From Bacteroidota bacterium (lineage in GTDB: Bacteria > Bacteroidota > Bacteroidia > JAIBAJ01), in the NCBI GenBank assembly GCA_947475205.1, contig CANJNG010000013.1:1-44620 (forward strand): 44,620 nucleotides of DNA, written 5' to 3'. A model generated the notes under the pieces. It saw only the letters and a program-made list of their open reading frames with translations, ran no database searches and had not been told where the DNA came from. The translations under genes were made by a program, and so were the position numbers. Shown here one piece after another: positions 24,645 to 32,606 of this stretch. Positions within the stretch are counted from its first letter, which is position 1. The number at the start of each line of letters is the position of its first letter.

Positions 24645-24683
24645 GTTATTGAGCAGTTATTGAGTTGTTATTAACTTGTTATT
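24645..24683 (+). promoter_or_regulatory. Four GTTATT direct repeats at exactly 11-bp spacing
   Basis: GTTATT starts at 24645, 24656, 24667 and 24678, each 11 bp from the next. Units 1 and 2 read GTTATTGAG; units 3 and 4 read GTTATTAAC and GTTATTGCC. OmpR/PhoB-class regulators bind direct repeats with 11-bp phasing, and the gene for such a regulator is the second gene of the operon that starts 43 nt downstream. The array lies about 26 nt upstream of the -7 box 24709-24716 and in front of the divergent propeller lipoprotein. It is a probable autoregulatory operator. Confidence 0.7.
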
Positions 24684-24708
24684 GCCAGCCCCCTTCCCGC
24701 TAAAAGGC

Positions 24709-24716
24709 TAATTTTG
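24709..24716 (+). promoter_or_regulatory. -7 element TAATTTTG for the kinase operon
   Basis: A perfect TAnnTTTG match, 9 nt before ATG 24726. It also excludes the frame's alternative TTG start at 24714. A TTG exists 24 nt upstream, longer than the usual spacing, so an activator may be needed. Confidence 0.5.
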
Positions 24717-24725
24717 GGTTCTGAA

Positions 24726-25958
24726 ATGAAGCGGAATCCTTCTTATATTTTTATTGGTATTTCGTCGCTGGCATTGCTGGTGGTGCTTATAATTCAAGTG
24801 AATTGGATTGTGGAAACAGCACGAATAAAGGAAGAGTTGTTCAACGAAAAAGCTAATATGGTGCTGGCTAAAACCGCCGAAGCATTGCGTGTCGATACCC
24901 AAACCTGCAATAATCTTGAAAAGGGTGTAGGCAATAGCGAACAGCATATAATTGATTCGCTGTTCAATCATTATATTAGGCTTTACAACATCAGAATTGA
25001 TTACACATTTGAGGTAAAGTTGGCTGTGCCGGCCAATGCCGGAAATAATTTCGGCAACAGTTTCTACGCTATCCAGCCCAATAGCTATCAAACCTGCATC
25101 CCAGGCGTGTCGACGAGCAATGGCTTGGAATTAAAATTAATCTTCCCTAAGCGGGAGGAGTTTATTTTGGCCGAAATGAGAATTCCTTTCCTTAGTTCGG
25201 TGCTGCTGATTTTGGTGGTGATGGTGCTGTATTGGCGAACCATTCTTTCCTTGTTGAAAGAAAAGCAAATAGCGGAACACACCACGGATTTCCTCAATAA
25301 TATGACCCACGAATTTAAAACTCCCCTAACGAATATTGCACTGGCCGGGAAGCTTATGCTAAAAAATTCGGGCCTAAGTGAAGACGACAAGGTGAAACAT
25401 TATACCGGGATTATATTGGAAGAAAACGAGAAACTCCGGCATCAGGTGGAGCAGGTGTTGAGTATGTCGGCGTTGGAGCGGGGAGAAATTCCCATCACCA
25501 AAACGGTTTTGGATTTGCATCAAATCATCCATGATTCGCTAAAGTGTATTGGGCTGCAAATGGAGGCCCAAAACTGCAAGGTATCGTTAAGCCTTGAAGC
25601 AGAAAATGCGGTTATTTCGGGCGACAAGGTGCATCTAACGAGTGCCTTGTGCAATCTCATTGACAATGCCATTAAATATTCGGACAGCAATCCTGAAATA
25701 GCCATTCGAACCAGTAATCAAGCCAATTCCATTATTCTTACTATTGCCGATAAAGGCATTGGAATTGAACAGAAATATCAGAAAAATGTGTTTCAGAAGT
25801 TTTTCAGAGTGCCTACAGGTGATGTGCATAATGTGAAAGGTTTCGGACTGGGACTGGCTTATGCCAAAAGCATTATGGAACTGCATAAGGGGACAATTGA
25901 ACTTAGCAGCGTAAAAAACGAAGGAACAGTTTTCACCATCACTTTGCCCAATGCCTAA
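24726..25958 (+). CDS. Sensor histidine kinase
   Basis: ATG 24726 gives 410 residues. Transmembrane spans lie at about 8-27 and 153-172, with a 125-residue periplasmic domain holding two Cys (61, 124). The HisKA motif FLNNMTHEFKTPLTNIALAG has His 195. ATP-binding boxes follow: ALCNLIDNAIKYS (N), DKGIGI (G1) and GFGLGLAYAKSIMELHKG (G2). It phosphorylates its regulator at 25951; the two genes overlap by 8 nt, a tightly coupled pair. The sensor input is not a known domain. A propeller lipoprotein diverges from its start, and GTTATT repeats lie between. No receiver domain is fused. Confidence 0.93.
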   Translation: MKRNPSYIFIGISSLALLVVLIIQVNWIVETARIKEELFNEKANMVLAKTAEALRVDTQTCNNLEKGVGNSEQHIIDSLFNHYIRLYNIRIDYTFEVKLAVPANAGNNFGNSFYAIQPNSYQTCIPGVSTSNGLELKLIFPKREEFILAEMRIPFLSSVLLILVVMVLYWRTILSLLKEKQIAEHTTDFLNNMTHEFKTPLTNIALAGKLMLKNSGLSEDDKVKHYTGIILEENEKLRHQVEQVLSMSALERGEIPITKTVLDLHQIIHDSLKCIGLQMEAQNCKVSLSLEAENAVISGDKVHLTSALCNLIDNAIKYSDSNPEIAIRTSNQANSIILTIADKGIGIEQKYQKNVFQKFFRVPTGDVHNVKGFGLGLAYAKSIMELHKGTIELSSVKNEGTVFTITLPNA

Positions 25959-26643
25959 AGAGTTCTTGAAAATATTACTTGCCGAAGATGACCTCAACTT
26001 AGGGCTGTTGCTAACTGACTATCTCGAAAGCGAAAACTTCGAGGTGAAACTATGCAAGGATGGGGAAAAGGCATTATCGGCTTTTCAGAATCAGGCGTTT
26101 GATTTATGCCTTTTGGATGTTATGATGCCTAAAATAGACGGTTTTGCTTTGGCAAAGGAAATCAGGAGCAAAAACAAAAACATCCCCATTTTATTTATTA
26201 CCGCTAAGTCGCTGAAAGAAGACAAGCTGAAGGGCTATGGCCTCGGGGCTGATGATTACATTACCAAGCCCTTCGACGAGGAAGAACTGCTTTGGAAAAT
26301 AAAGGCTGTTGTCCGTCGGATGCCTCAGAGTGAAGGTAATGCAAAAGTTATTTCGATAGGCCAATATACTTTCGACCATCAAAGCCAAGCCTTAAGCCTT
26401 AACGGCAAAACCCGCCGCATCACCGAAAAGGAAGGTGAAATACTCTTTTTCCTATCCAGCAACCGAAACAGGTTAATAAAGCGTGAAGAAATGCTGAATG
26501 CTCTTTGGGGTGAAAACGATTACTTTCTGGGGCGAAGTTTGGATGTGTTTATCACCAAGATTCGCAAGTATCTTAAAGATGACCCGGGCTTAACTATTGA
26601 AAATGTGTTTGGGGTGGGGTTTGTGTTTAATGTGCCGGAGTAG
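25951..26643 (+). CDS. OmpR-type response regulator
   Basis: The 230-residue product has a receiver domain (residues 6-120) with the acid pocket AEDD, phospho-acceptor Asp 56 (LLDVMMP), Thr 84 (FITAK) and Lys 106 (ITKPFDEEE). The C-terminal winged helix (about 130-228) shows TEKEGEILFFLSSNRNRLIKREEMLNALWG and DVFITKIRKYLKDDP, which is the OmpR/PhoB output domain. Its start overlaps the kinase gene by 8 nt. It probably binds the GTTATT direct repeats at 24645-24683 upstream of its own operon (inference). A short CCCC-TTC-GGGG hairpin with T4 at 26710-26724 may end the transcript. Confidence 0.95.
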   Translation: MPKEFLKILLAEDDLNLGLLLTDYLESENFEVKLCKDGEKALSAFQNQAFDLCLLDVMMPKIDGFALAKEIRSKNKNIPILFITAKSLKEDKLKGYGLGADDYITKPFDEEELLWKIKAVVRRMPQSEGNAKVISIGQYTFDHQSQALSLNGKTRRITEKEGEILFFLSSNRNRLIKREEMLNALWGENDYFLGRSLDVFITKIRKYLKDDPGLTIENVFGVGFVFNVPE

Positions 26644-26760
26644 GAATAGCAAAATTCCTCAACGCAACGGGTACAGATAAACTTCCGTTTTCAATAAAAA
26701 CACCAATTTCCCCTTCGGGGTTTTACCTAAGGATGAGGGGTGAAACTCAATATCATTAAG

Positions 26761-27249
26761 TTGAGGCCATTGCAAAATTTAAATTCATTCATTTTTCCAT
26801 ATTTCCTTGGGGAATGTCATCAAATTGCCCTAATGACAAATGCTTAGAATGGTTTATTTGAGTTTGATTTCAAGATTTAGATTCAATTATTAAGGAAGGT
26901 TGAGCCGTTCAAGAACTCCCGTTAGCCTGTTGAAGCAGTGACATATTAAACAGCAATAGGCCACTATACTATATGCGGCCATCGACACTTAAACCCTTGC
27001 TGCAATATTTTTTAATCGCGGTCTCGATTTTGCCCAATCAAGGAGTATATCTATTTGATAGGAAAATTTCTTCTTGGTTTTTCGACCACTTATACTTAAA
27101 TCTTAAAAACTGAGTTGGTTTGTCCCTTTTTGCATCTGTTGTATTTGTATGCGAATATACTTAAACTAACTGTATTTAAGCACTTTAAGCGACTTTATTG
27201 CTAATACTTTTTGTGGGTTATATGATTGTTTGCCTTGCAACTGTTTCAA
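26761..27249 (-). mobile_element. Decayed, internally deleted IS5-type insertion element
   Basis: The right terminal repeat is TTGAGGCCATTGCAAAA at 26761-26777; a degraded left end resembling its complement lies at 27234-27249 (CTTGCAACTGTTTCAA). The first 127 bases (26761-26887) align almost without gaps to 44492-44619. At about 490 bp it is far shorter than a working IS5-type element, and it keeps only the two ends of the transposase gene. No clear target duplication is visible. Confidence 0.72.
26854..27120 (-). pseudogene. IS5-family transposase remnant (N-terminal and C-terminal ends)
   Basis: Read on the minus strand from about 27120, broken frames give NQLSF, a stop, DLSISGRKTKKKF, YQIDILLDW, then after a frame change GKIETAIKKYCSKGLSVDGR and, after a stop, YSGLLLFNMSLLQQ. 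This follows the N-terminus of Bacteroidota IS5 transposases (SKGxSxxGRPSYxGLLLFKMxLLQ) from memory of the family. The sequence then jumps to a tail ending at the TAA at 26854-26856 (LNLNLEIKLK). The middle, including the catalytic DDE part, is missing. It is dead. Confidence 0.7.
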
Positions 27250-27375
27250 TATGACTCAAATTTGGCAGATCCTCCTTCTGCAATTTGAAGGGCATTTAAT
27301 TTCCCAGACATATATATTATTGGATTGTATGAGTCAAAACCTCCTTCAAACTGTTTTGAATTCATTAATGGACAT

Positions 27376-27383
27376 TATATTTG
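27376..27383 (+). promoter_or_regulatory. -7 element TATATTTG for the PAS kinase operon
   Basis: A perfect TAnnTTTG match, 26 nt before ATG 27410, with a TTG at 27356-27358 (17-nt spacer, slightly short). Confidence 0.5.
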
Positions 27384-27409
27384 TCAAAAATTATTGAAAA
27401 CAATAAATT

Positions 27410-29443
27410 ATGGTGCCTTTCCAATCCATCTTCGAAGCCTTACCCGGGCTAAATTTAATTCTTAAACCCGACTTCACCATTGTGGCCGTAACCGAAACAT
27501 ACCTAGCCGCCACACTCACTAAAAGAGAAGAAATACTTGGGCGGGGTATCTTTGATGTGTTTCCCGATAACCCCGGCGACCCCACTGCCGATGGGGTTTC
27601 CAATTTGCGGAAATCGCTGAACACCGTGTTGCAAACCAAAGTAATCCAAACAATGGCTGTGCAGAAATACGATATTCTACGACCCGATGGCACCTTTGAG
27701 GAGAAATATTGGAGTCCGCAAAACAAACCCGTTCTTAATGAAAATAATGAAGTACTCTACATTATCCATCGGGTGGAAGACGTAACCGAATACATTAAAG
27801 CCAAGCAAGATCAGGAAAATAAAGACCAATTAACCGAAAATCTCCTTCAGAAAGTGCGAGAAATGGAGATGGAGATTTTTAACAGCTCGCAGGAATTAAA
27901 ACTAATGAATGAGGATTTGGAAACGAAAGTGCAGCTTGGCATAAAAGAGCTTTATAAATCAGAACAACAATTTCGCCGCACACTCGACAATTTACTCGAA
28001 GGCATTCAAATTATTGGTTTCGATTGGAAATATATTTATGTAAACAAGTCGCTTACCCGTCATGGAAAATATTCAAAGGAAGAACTGCTCGGACATACCA
28101 TGATGGAGAAATATCCCGGCATAGAACATACCGAACTCTTTAAAGTGTTGGGGCAGTGCATGGACGACAAAACAAGTAAGCATTTGGAAAACGAATTCAT
28201 TTATCCCGATGGAAGCTCAGCTTGGTTTGAACTAAGCGTGCAACCTGTTGACGAGGGTATTTTTGTGCTGTCGGTGGATATAACCGAACGCAAAATGGCC
28301 GAAGCCAACCTGCAAAAACTGAATGAAGAATTAGAACAAAAAGTGCAAGGACGTACAGCTTTGCTGGAAGAAAACATTCGTCAACTCAAAGAAAGCGAAG
28401 AAAAGTTCCAAAAGGTGTTTGACTCAAGTGTTGCCTCCATAGCCATAACCCGTGTAAATGATTTCACTTATTATGACGTAAATCCTTCCTTCGTTATCAT
28501 GACAGGATTCACTAAAGAAGAAATAATTGGCAAAACCGCTATTGAATTAGGTTTGATTATCGACATCGATCGCCGAAGCGAGGTAATTAAACAAATTCAG
28601 GAAACCGGGCGAGCCGTAAATTTTGAACTCACCGTAAAGAATCGTTTCGGGAAAGTGGTAGAGGTGATGTCGTCTGCCGAAACCATTTTGCTCAATGGCG
28701 AAAAATTAGCCATTAACATTACCACCGATATAACCGAACGCAAACGGGTCGAAAGACAATTGGCAGCTTTAAACAAAGAACTCGAGGCCTTTACCTATTC
28801 CGTTAGCCACGATCTTCGGGCTCCGCTGCGAGCCATTAATGGCTTTTCTGATATGCTTATAAGCAACTATTCGGCACAAATTGACGCAAACGGACAACGG
28901 TTTCTTAATATAGTGAAAACTAACGCTACTAATATGGGGCAACTCATCGACGATTTGTTAAACTTTTCACGCATTGGCCGACTAAATGTAAATTTATACT
29001 CTGTGGATATGAATGAGGTTTTTGAGCAGGCCATTTCCGAGCTTCATCAAGATAAATTGCTGCCCGTTACCATCACTATAGAAAAACTTCCTTTGGCAAA
29101 GGCCGACAATACTTTAATGAAACAAGTGGCCATAAACCTCGTTTCAAACGCCATTAAATACTCTTCAAAAAACCCAAAACCACAAATTGAAGTTGGGTTT
29201 TTGGAGTGTGAAAATGAAATGAACACTTATTATGTTAAAGATAACGGCGTTGGCTTTGATATGAAATATACCGAAAAACTGTTTGGCGTTTTTCAGCGAC
29301 TACATAGTGTAAAAGACTTTGAAGGCACAGGAGTGGGGCTGGCTATTGTTCAGCGAATAATTACCCGCCACGGAGGAAAAGTGTGGGCGGAGGCCATGGA
29401 AGAAAAAGGAGCAACTTTTTATTTTACTTTACCTATTGTTTAA
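27410..29443 (+). CDS. PAS-domain sensor histidine kinase
   Basis: The 677-residue cytoplasmic kinase has no transmembrane segment. Its domains are: PAS-like 1 (about 1-130, including FDVFPDNPGDP and DGTFEEKYWSPQNKPVL), coiled coil 130-185, PAS 2 (185-295), coiled coil, PAS 3 (330-445), then HisKA with FTYSVSHDLRAPLRAINGFS (His 467) and the ATP domain (INLVSNAIKYSS, DNGVGFDMKY, GTGVGLAIVQRIITRHGG). The SHDLRAPLR box is the subtype used by phytochrome-like and PAS kinases that signal to Rcp1-type regulators. A Rcp1-type gene follows 37 nt downstream, then a receiver-SpoIIE phosphatase. There is no GAF/PHY domain, so it is not a phytochrome. Confidence 0.93.
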   Translation: MVPFQSIFEALPGLNLILKPDFTIVAVTETYLAATLTKREEILGRGIFDVFPDNPGDPTADGVSNLRKSLNTVLQTKVIQTMAVQKYDILRPDGTFEEKYWSPQNKPVLNENNEVLYIIHRVEDVTEYIKAKQDQENKDQLTENLLQKVREMEMEIFNSSQELKLMNEDLETKVQLGIKELYKSEQQFRRTLDNLLEGIQIIGFDWKYIYVNKSLTRHGKYSKEELLGHTMMEKYPGIEHTELFKVLGQCMDDKTSKHLENEFIYPDGSSAWFELSVQPVDEGIFVLSVDITERKMAEANLQKLNEELEQKVQGRTALLEENIRQLKESEEKFQKVFDSSVASIAITRVNDFTYYDVNPSFVIMTGFTKEEIIGKTAIELGLIIDIDRRSEVIKQIQETGRAVNFELTVKNRFGKVVEVMSSAETILLNGEKLAINITTDITERKRVERQLAALNKELEAFTYSVSHDLRAPLRAINGFSDMLISNYSAQIDANGQRFLNIVKTNATNMGQLIDDLLNFSRIGRLNVNLYSVDMNEVFEQAISELHQDKLLPVTITIEKLPLAKADNTLMKQVAINLVSNAIKYSSKNPKPQIEVGFLECENEMNTYYVKDNGVGFDMKYTEKLFGVFQRLHSVKDFEGTGVGLAIVQRIITRHGGKVWAEAMEEKGATFYFTLPIV

Positions 29444-29480
29444 TATAAACTATATATTTGCCTAATCAAATTCTAATACT

Positions 29481-29918
29481 ATGAATAATGCAGTAGAAAT
29501 ATTATTAGTTGAGGATAATCCTTATGATGCCGAAATGGCTATTTCGGCCTTGAAATCAAAAAATTTGGCCAATAATCTCCTGCATGTTGAAGACGGTGCT
29601 GAAGCCATTGACTTTATTTATGGACAGGGAAAATTCAGCACTCGAAACATAGAACAACAACCCCGTTTGATACTGCTCGACCTTAAAATGCCCAAAGTAA
29701 GTGGCATAGAGGTACTTGAACAACTCAAAGGCGACGACACCACGAAACACATTCCGATTGTAGTGCTTACTTCATCCAAAGAAGAAAAAGACATAGTAGA
29801 GTCCTATAAGCTGGGCGTAAATAGCTATATAGTTAAGCCCGTTGATTTCAATAAATTTTCAGAATCTGTGGTTGAATTAGGGATGTATTGGATATTGATT
29901 AACCAGCCACCGGTGTAA
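29481..29918 (+). CDS. Rcp1-like single-domain response regulator
   Basis: The 145-residue protein is a lone receiver domain: acid pocket [12 protein letters not shown], phospho-acceptor Asp 67 ([13 protein letters not shown]), Thr 97 ([11 protein letters not shown]) and Lys 119 (YIVKPVDF). The insert at about residues 47-61 and the C-terminal end ([13 protein letters not shown]) are typical of the Rcp1 type, which is usually partnered with SHDLRAPLR kinases as found directly upstream. No output domain: it relays phosphate, or acts on the kinase. It lies second in a three-gene operon (37 nt after the kinase, 16 nt before the phosphatase). Confidence 0.93.
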   Translation: MNNAVEILLVEDNPYDAEMAISALKSKNLANNLLHVEDGAEAIDFIYGQGKFSTRNIEQQPRLILLDLKMPKVSGIEVLEQLKGDDTTKHIPIVVLTSSKEEKDIVESYKLGVNSYIVKPVDFNKFSESVVELGMYWILINQPPV

Positions 29919-29934
29919 GTAGTTTGTTCATTTT

Positions 29935-31569
29935 ATGAGTGCAATTAGAATATTATTGCTTGAAGACAATAGCTCCGATGCGGAGCTTGTTCAAAATGCC
30001 TTATTAAAATTAGAGACCAGCTACGATTATAGGCAAACTGTAAATCGTGCTGAATTTCACAGCACCCTCAAGGAGTATAACCCACATATAGTATTATCTG
30101 ACTTTGCTTTGCCCGGTTTTCATGGCTTGGCAGCTTTTCTGGAAATGAAAGAAAGGGGCTTCGATTTGCCATTTATATTGGTAACCGGTTCGTTGAGTGA
30201 TGAAATTGCTGTGGAATGCATGAAAGCCGGAATTGACGATTATATTCTGAAAGACCGCTTGGTTAGGCTTCCCAATGCGATTAAAAAGGCTATTGAGAAA
30301 AAGAATTTGGTGAAGGAAAAGGAAGAAATGTTGCGAAGCTTGGTTGTTAGCCAAAAAAGCCTTGCCGAAGCCCAGCAAATTGCTCTTTTAGGCAACTGGG
30401 AATTAAACGTCGATACCAAACAGTTTGTGTGGTCCGACCAGTTGTATTCCATACTTGAAATCCCGAAAGACACTTTCACCTCTTCGCTCGATTTATTTAT
30501 GGCCACAGTGGTAAGACACGACCGCAAATTGGTGAACGAGGCACTAAATAAATGCATCCTTACTCAAAACACAATTAGTTTCTATTATCAAATCCGAACC
30601 AAATCCGGCAAGACAAAAATCCTACATTCTATATGTAAACCAATAACAGGTATAGCCGGGCAGGTTTTGAAAGTATATGGCACCACACAGGATGTTACCG
30701 AAGCCAAACAAAACGAAATTGCTCTCAAAGACCTTACCCGTGAACTCGATAATAAAGTAAAGGAGCGGACCCGCGAATTATCCGAAGCCAACAAAACCCT
30801 TAACCACCGAAACCACGAAATTACAGATAGCATCAATTATGCCCGACGCATTCAAAGTGCAATTCTACACCAGCCTGAGGAAATTGAGAAATATTTCCCG
30901 AAATCATTCGTGCTGTGGAAACCCAAAGACATTATCAGTGGCGATTTCTATTGGCACTATGTAAAGAACGGGTATCGCTATATTGCTGCTATCGACTGTA
31001 CAGGTCATGGCGTTCCGGGGGCATTGATGAGTATGATTGGAAACCAGCTTTTGGCCAATATAATTATCGAAAATGGCCTCATTGAACCGGCCCAAGTGCT
31101 CACCCTACTTGACGAAGCTATTATCCGTTCGCTAAAACAGGAAACCGGAATGGTGAAAGACGGAATGGACATAGCCCTTTGTCGTATTGAAAACGAAGGA
31201 AGTTCGTTGTTATTTGCCGGGGCGTTACGTCCGCTGTTTTTTCACAATGGAGAATCTTTGGAAGAAATTGCAGGAAGCAAATATCCGGTGGGAAGCTACT
31301 ATTTGATGGATCATCCAAAAGAGTTCTCACAAGTTTCGATACAGCTAAAACCAGGAAATGTTATTTACTTGACCTCTGATGGGTACTATTCACAGTTTGG
31401 TGATAGCAACGGTAAGAAAATGATGAAACGCCGCTTCCGAGAAGTGCTTGCCAGCCTGAATGGAATGCCAATGCCTCAGCAACGGATAGCCTTATCTAAT
31501 TATTTCGAAGAATGGAAAGGTCCGCTCGAACAAGTGGACAATGTGTTGGTGGTAGGGATTGAGTTGTGA
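29935..31569 (+). CDS. Receiver-PAS-SpoIIE (PP2C-type) phosphatase
   Basis: The 544-residue protein has a receiver domain (Asp 56 in LSDFALPG, Thr 84 region LVTGS, Lys 106 in ILKDRL), a PAS domain (about 145-260, EAQQIALLGNWELNVD), a coiled coil (262-300) and a PP2C/SpoIIE domain from about 300. The metal-binding Asp residues are Asp 337 (SGDFYW), Asp 354 (AAIDCTGHGVPGALMS), then DGMDIALCRIE and DNVLVVGI. It would dephosphorylate a serine or threonine target when phosphorylated or activated. In partner-switch systems the opponent is a small kinase; a SiaB-like one is encoded at 10365, but not adjacent. It is last in the operon and a terminator follows. Confidence 0.93.
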   Translation: MSAIRILLLEDNSSDAELVQNALLKLETSYDYRQTVNRAEFHSTLKEYNPHIVLSDFALPGFHGLAAFLEMKERGFDLPFILVTGSLSDEIAVECMKAGIDDYILKDRLVRLPNAIKKAIEKKNLVKEKEEMLRSLVVSQKSLAEAQQIALLGNWELNVDTKQFVWSDQLYSILEIPKDTFTSSLDLFMATVVRHDRKLVNEALNKCILTQNTISFYYQIRTKSGKTKILHSICKPITGIAGQVLKVYGTTQDVTEAKQNEIALKDLTRELDNKVKERTRELSEANKTLNHRNHEITDSINYARRIQSAILHQPEEIEKYFPKSFVLWKPKDIISGDFYWHYVKNGYRYIAAIDCTGHGVPGALMSMIGNQLLANIIIENGLIEPAQVLTLLDEAIIRSLKQETGMVKDGMDIALCRIENEGSSLLFAGALRPLFFHNGESLEEIAGSKYPVGSYYLMDHPKEFSQVSIQLKPGNVIYLTSDGYYSQFGDSNGKKMMKRRFREVLASLNGMPMPQQRIALSNYFEEWKGPLEQVDNVLVVGIEL

Positions 31570-31587
31570 TTCGGTCTTTCTTAAAAC

Positions 31588-31617
31588 AAAAAAGGCTGCC
31601 TAATGGCAGCCTTTTTT
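31588..31617. terminator. Bidirectional intrinsic terminator
   Basis: Perfect 13-bp arms at 31588-31600 and 31605-31617 (core GGCTGCC) with a 4-nt loop and T tracts on both sides. It lies between the convergent phosphatase gene and the lipoprotein gene at 31636. Confidence 0.88.
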
Positions 31618-31635
31618 GTTAAATTCATTCTAAAA

Positions 31636-32454
31636 TTAGTGAAGTGTGATAGTCCGAGTATTACCATTTACAGTAACCACTGCTTCGTTGTCGCATTCTC
31701 CACTTCCAAAATCAATGGTTCTTTCGGGTTTACCGCTTGGGGTAACTTTAGCAGTACCACTAACAAATTGATGACAGGCTACTTTTCTAACTAAAGGAGT
31801 AACCGTCATGGCCGAAAAGGTTGTGGAAGTTGAACCATTTACACGGCTTCCGCTGGCAGTTCCAGAAACACGATATACATCATCGCTGTGTATTCCGATA
31901 GTTTCATACCCATCAATCCATTCACGGGTGCGGCTACTTGTCCAAGTAATAACAGTACCGTCTGCTTTAGTAACCGTTCCATTTACTTCTACGCTAAATG
32001 AAATATTTCCAGCAGCATTAGTTCCATTATTTGTCACAACTCGTGAGCCTTCCACTTGATTGTTATTCACAAAGAAATTATCGAACGTGATGGTAATTAC
32101 AGTTCCAGAATCGCGGTAATGGCCAGTGCGTGAAACCAATATTTTTCCACTACGGGTTTTACCATCACTGCAAAGACAACCAGTGCCAAAATCAATAGTA
32201 AAGTCTTTAATTGCGGTATTAGTGTCAAACGTAACTATGGCACAATTAGAAAGAATACCTGAGCCATCTTCCACTTTAAAACTTTGACTTCCTTTGGCCG
32301 CTTGATCAGCAATGTCATTTACATCATCGTAAGTGTTTTCGGCCAATGAATTATCTTCGGCAGAAGTAATGTCTGTGTCGCGGTCTTTTTTACAGGATGT
32401 GAACGCTACGCCCATTCCAGCAACTAATAATAGTGATTTTACAATAGTTTTCAT
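31636..32454 (-). CDS. Lipoprotein of unknown function, 272 residues
   Basis: MKTIVKSLLLVAGMGVAFTSC ends with a lipobox Cys 21, followed by KKDRDTDITSAEDNS, an acidic tether. The mature part is rich in Thr/Ser/Asn and Gly with many short beta strands (FTIDFGTGC, KSGKILVSRTGHYRDSG, VEVNGTVTKADGT) and has several Cys (70, 92, 94, 227, 253 region) that might pair. No enzyme motif or family is recognised. It converges with the signalling operon; a bidirectional terminator separates them. A TACTTTTA-like box lies upstream. Confidence 0.78.
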   Translation of the reverse strand: MKTIVKSLLLVAGMGVAFTSCKKDRDTDITSAEDNSLAENTYDDVNDIADQAAKGSQSFKVEDGSGILSNCAIVTFDTNTAIKDFTIDFGTGCLCSDGKTRSGKILVSRTGHYRDSGTVITITFDNFFVNNNQVEGSRVVTNNGTNAAGNISFSVEVNGTVTKADGTVITWTSSRTREWIDGYETIGIHSDDVYRVSGTASGSRVNGSTSTTFSAMTVTPLVRKVACHQFVSGTAKVTPSGKPERTIDFGSGECDNEAVVTVNGNTRTITLH

Positions 32455-32606
32455 TTTTGTTTAAATTAATTTAAAAGTAATTCAGATTGGGTTCTATGAG
32501 GTTTTCAAGTGTTTAAAGGTTTAATTAGAGGATAAACTATTTTTCAATGCACTTATATTCAGCAAATTAAATTTAACTCCATTTTCTATTACTTTCGCTT
32601 TTGATT

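Larger units (their letters stand above)
26644..27409. other. 766-base gap: weak terminator, decayed IS5-type element, promoter
   Basis: No intact gene is present. From left to right: a small C4-TTC-G4-T4 hairpin (26710-26724); a decayed and internally deleted IS element (26761-27249); then a gap to a -7 box TATATTTG (27376-27383) for the PAS kinase. The DNA is AT-rich here, unlike the genes on either side. Confidence 0.7.

Noticed and set aside
27410-29443. Phytochrome
   Set aside because: The kinase has the SHDLRAPLR box and a Rcp1-type partner, but no GAF or PHY domain and no bilin-binding Cys.
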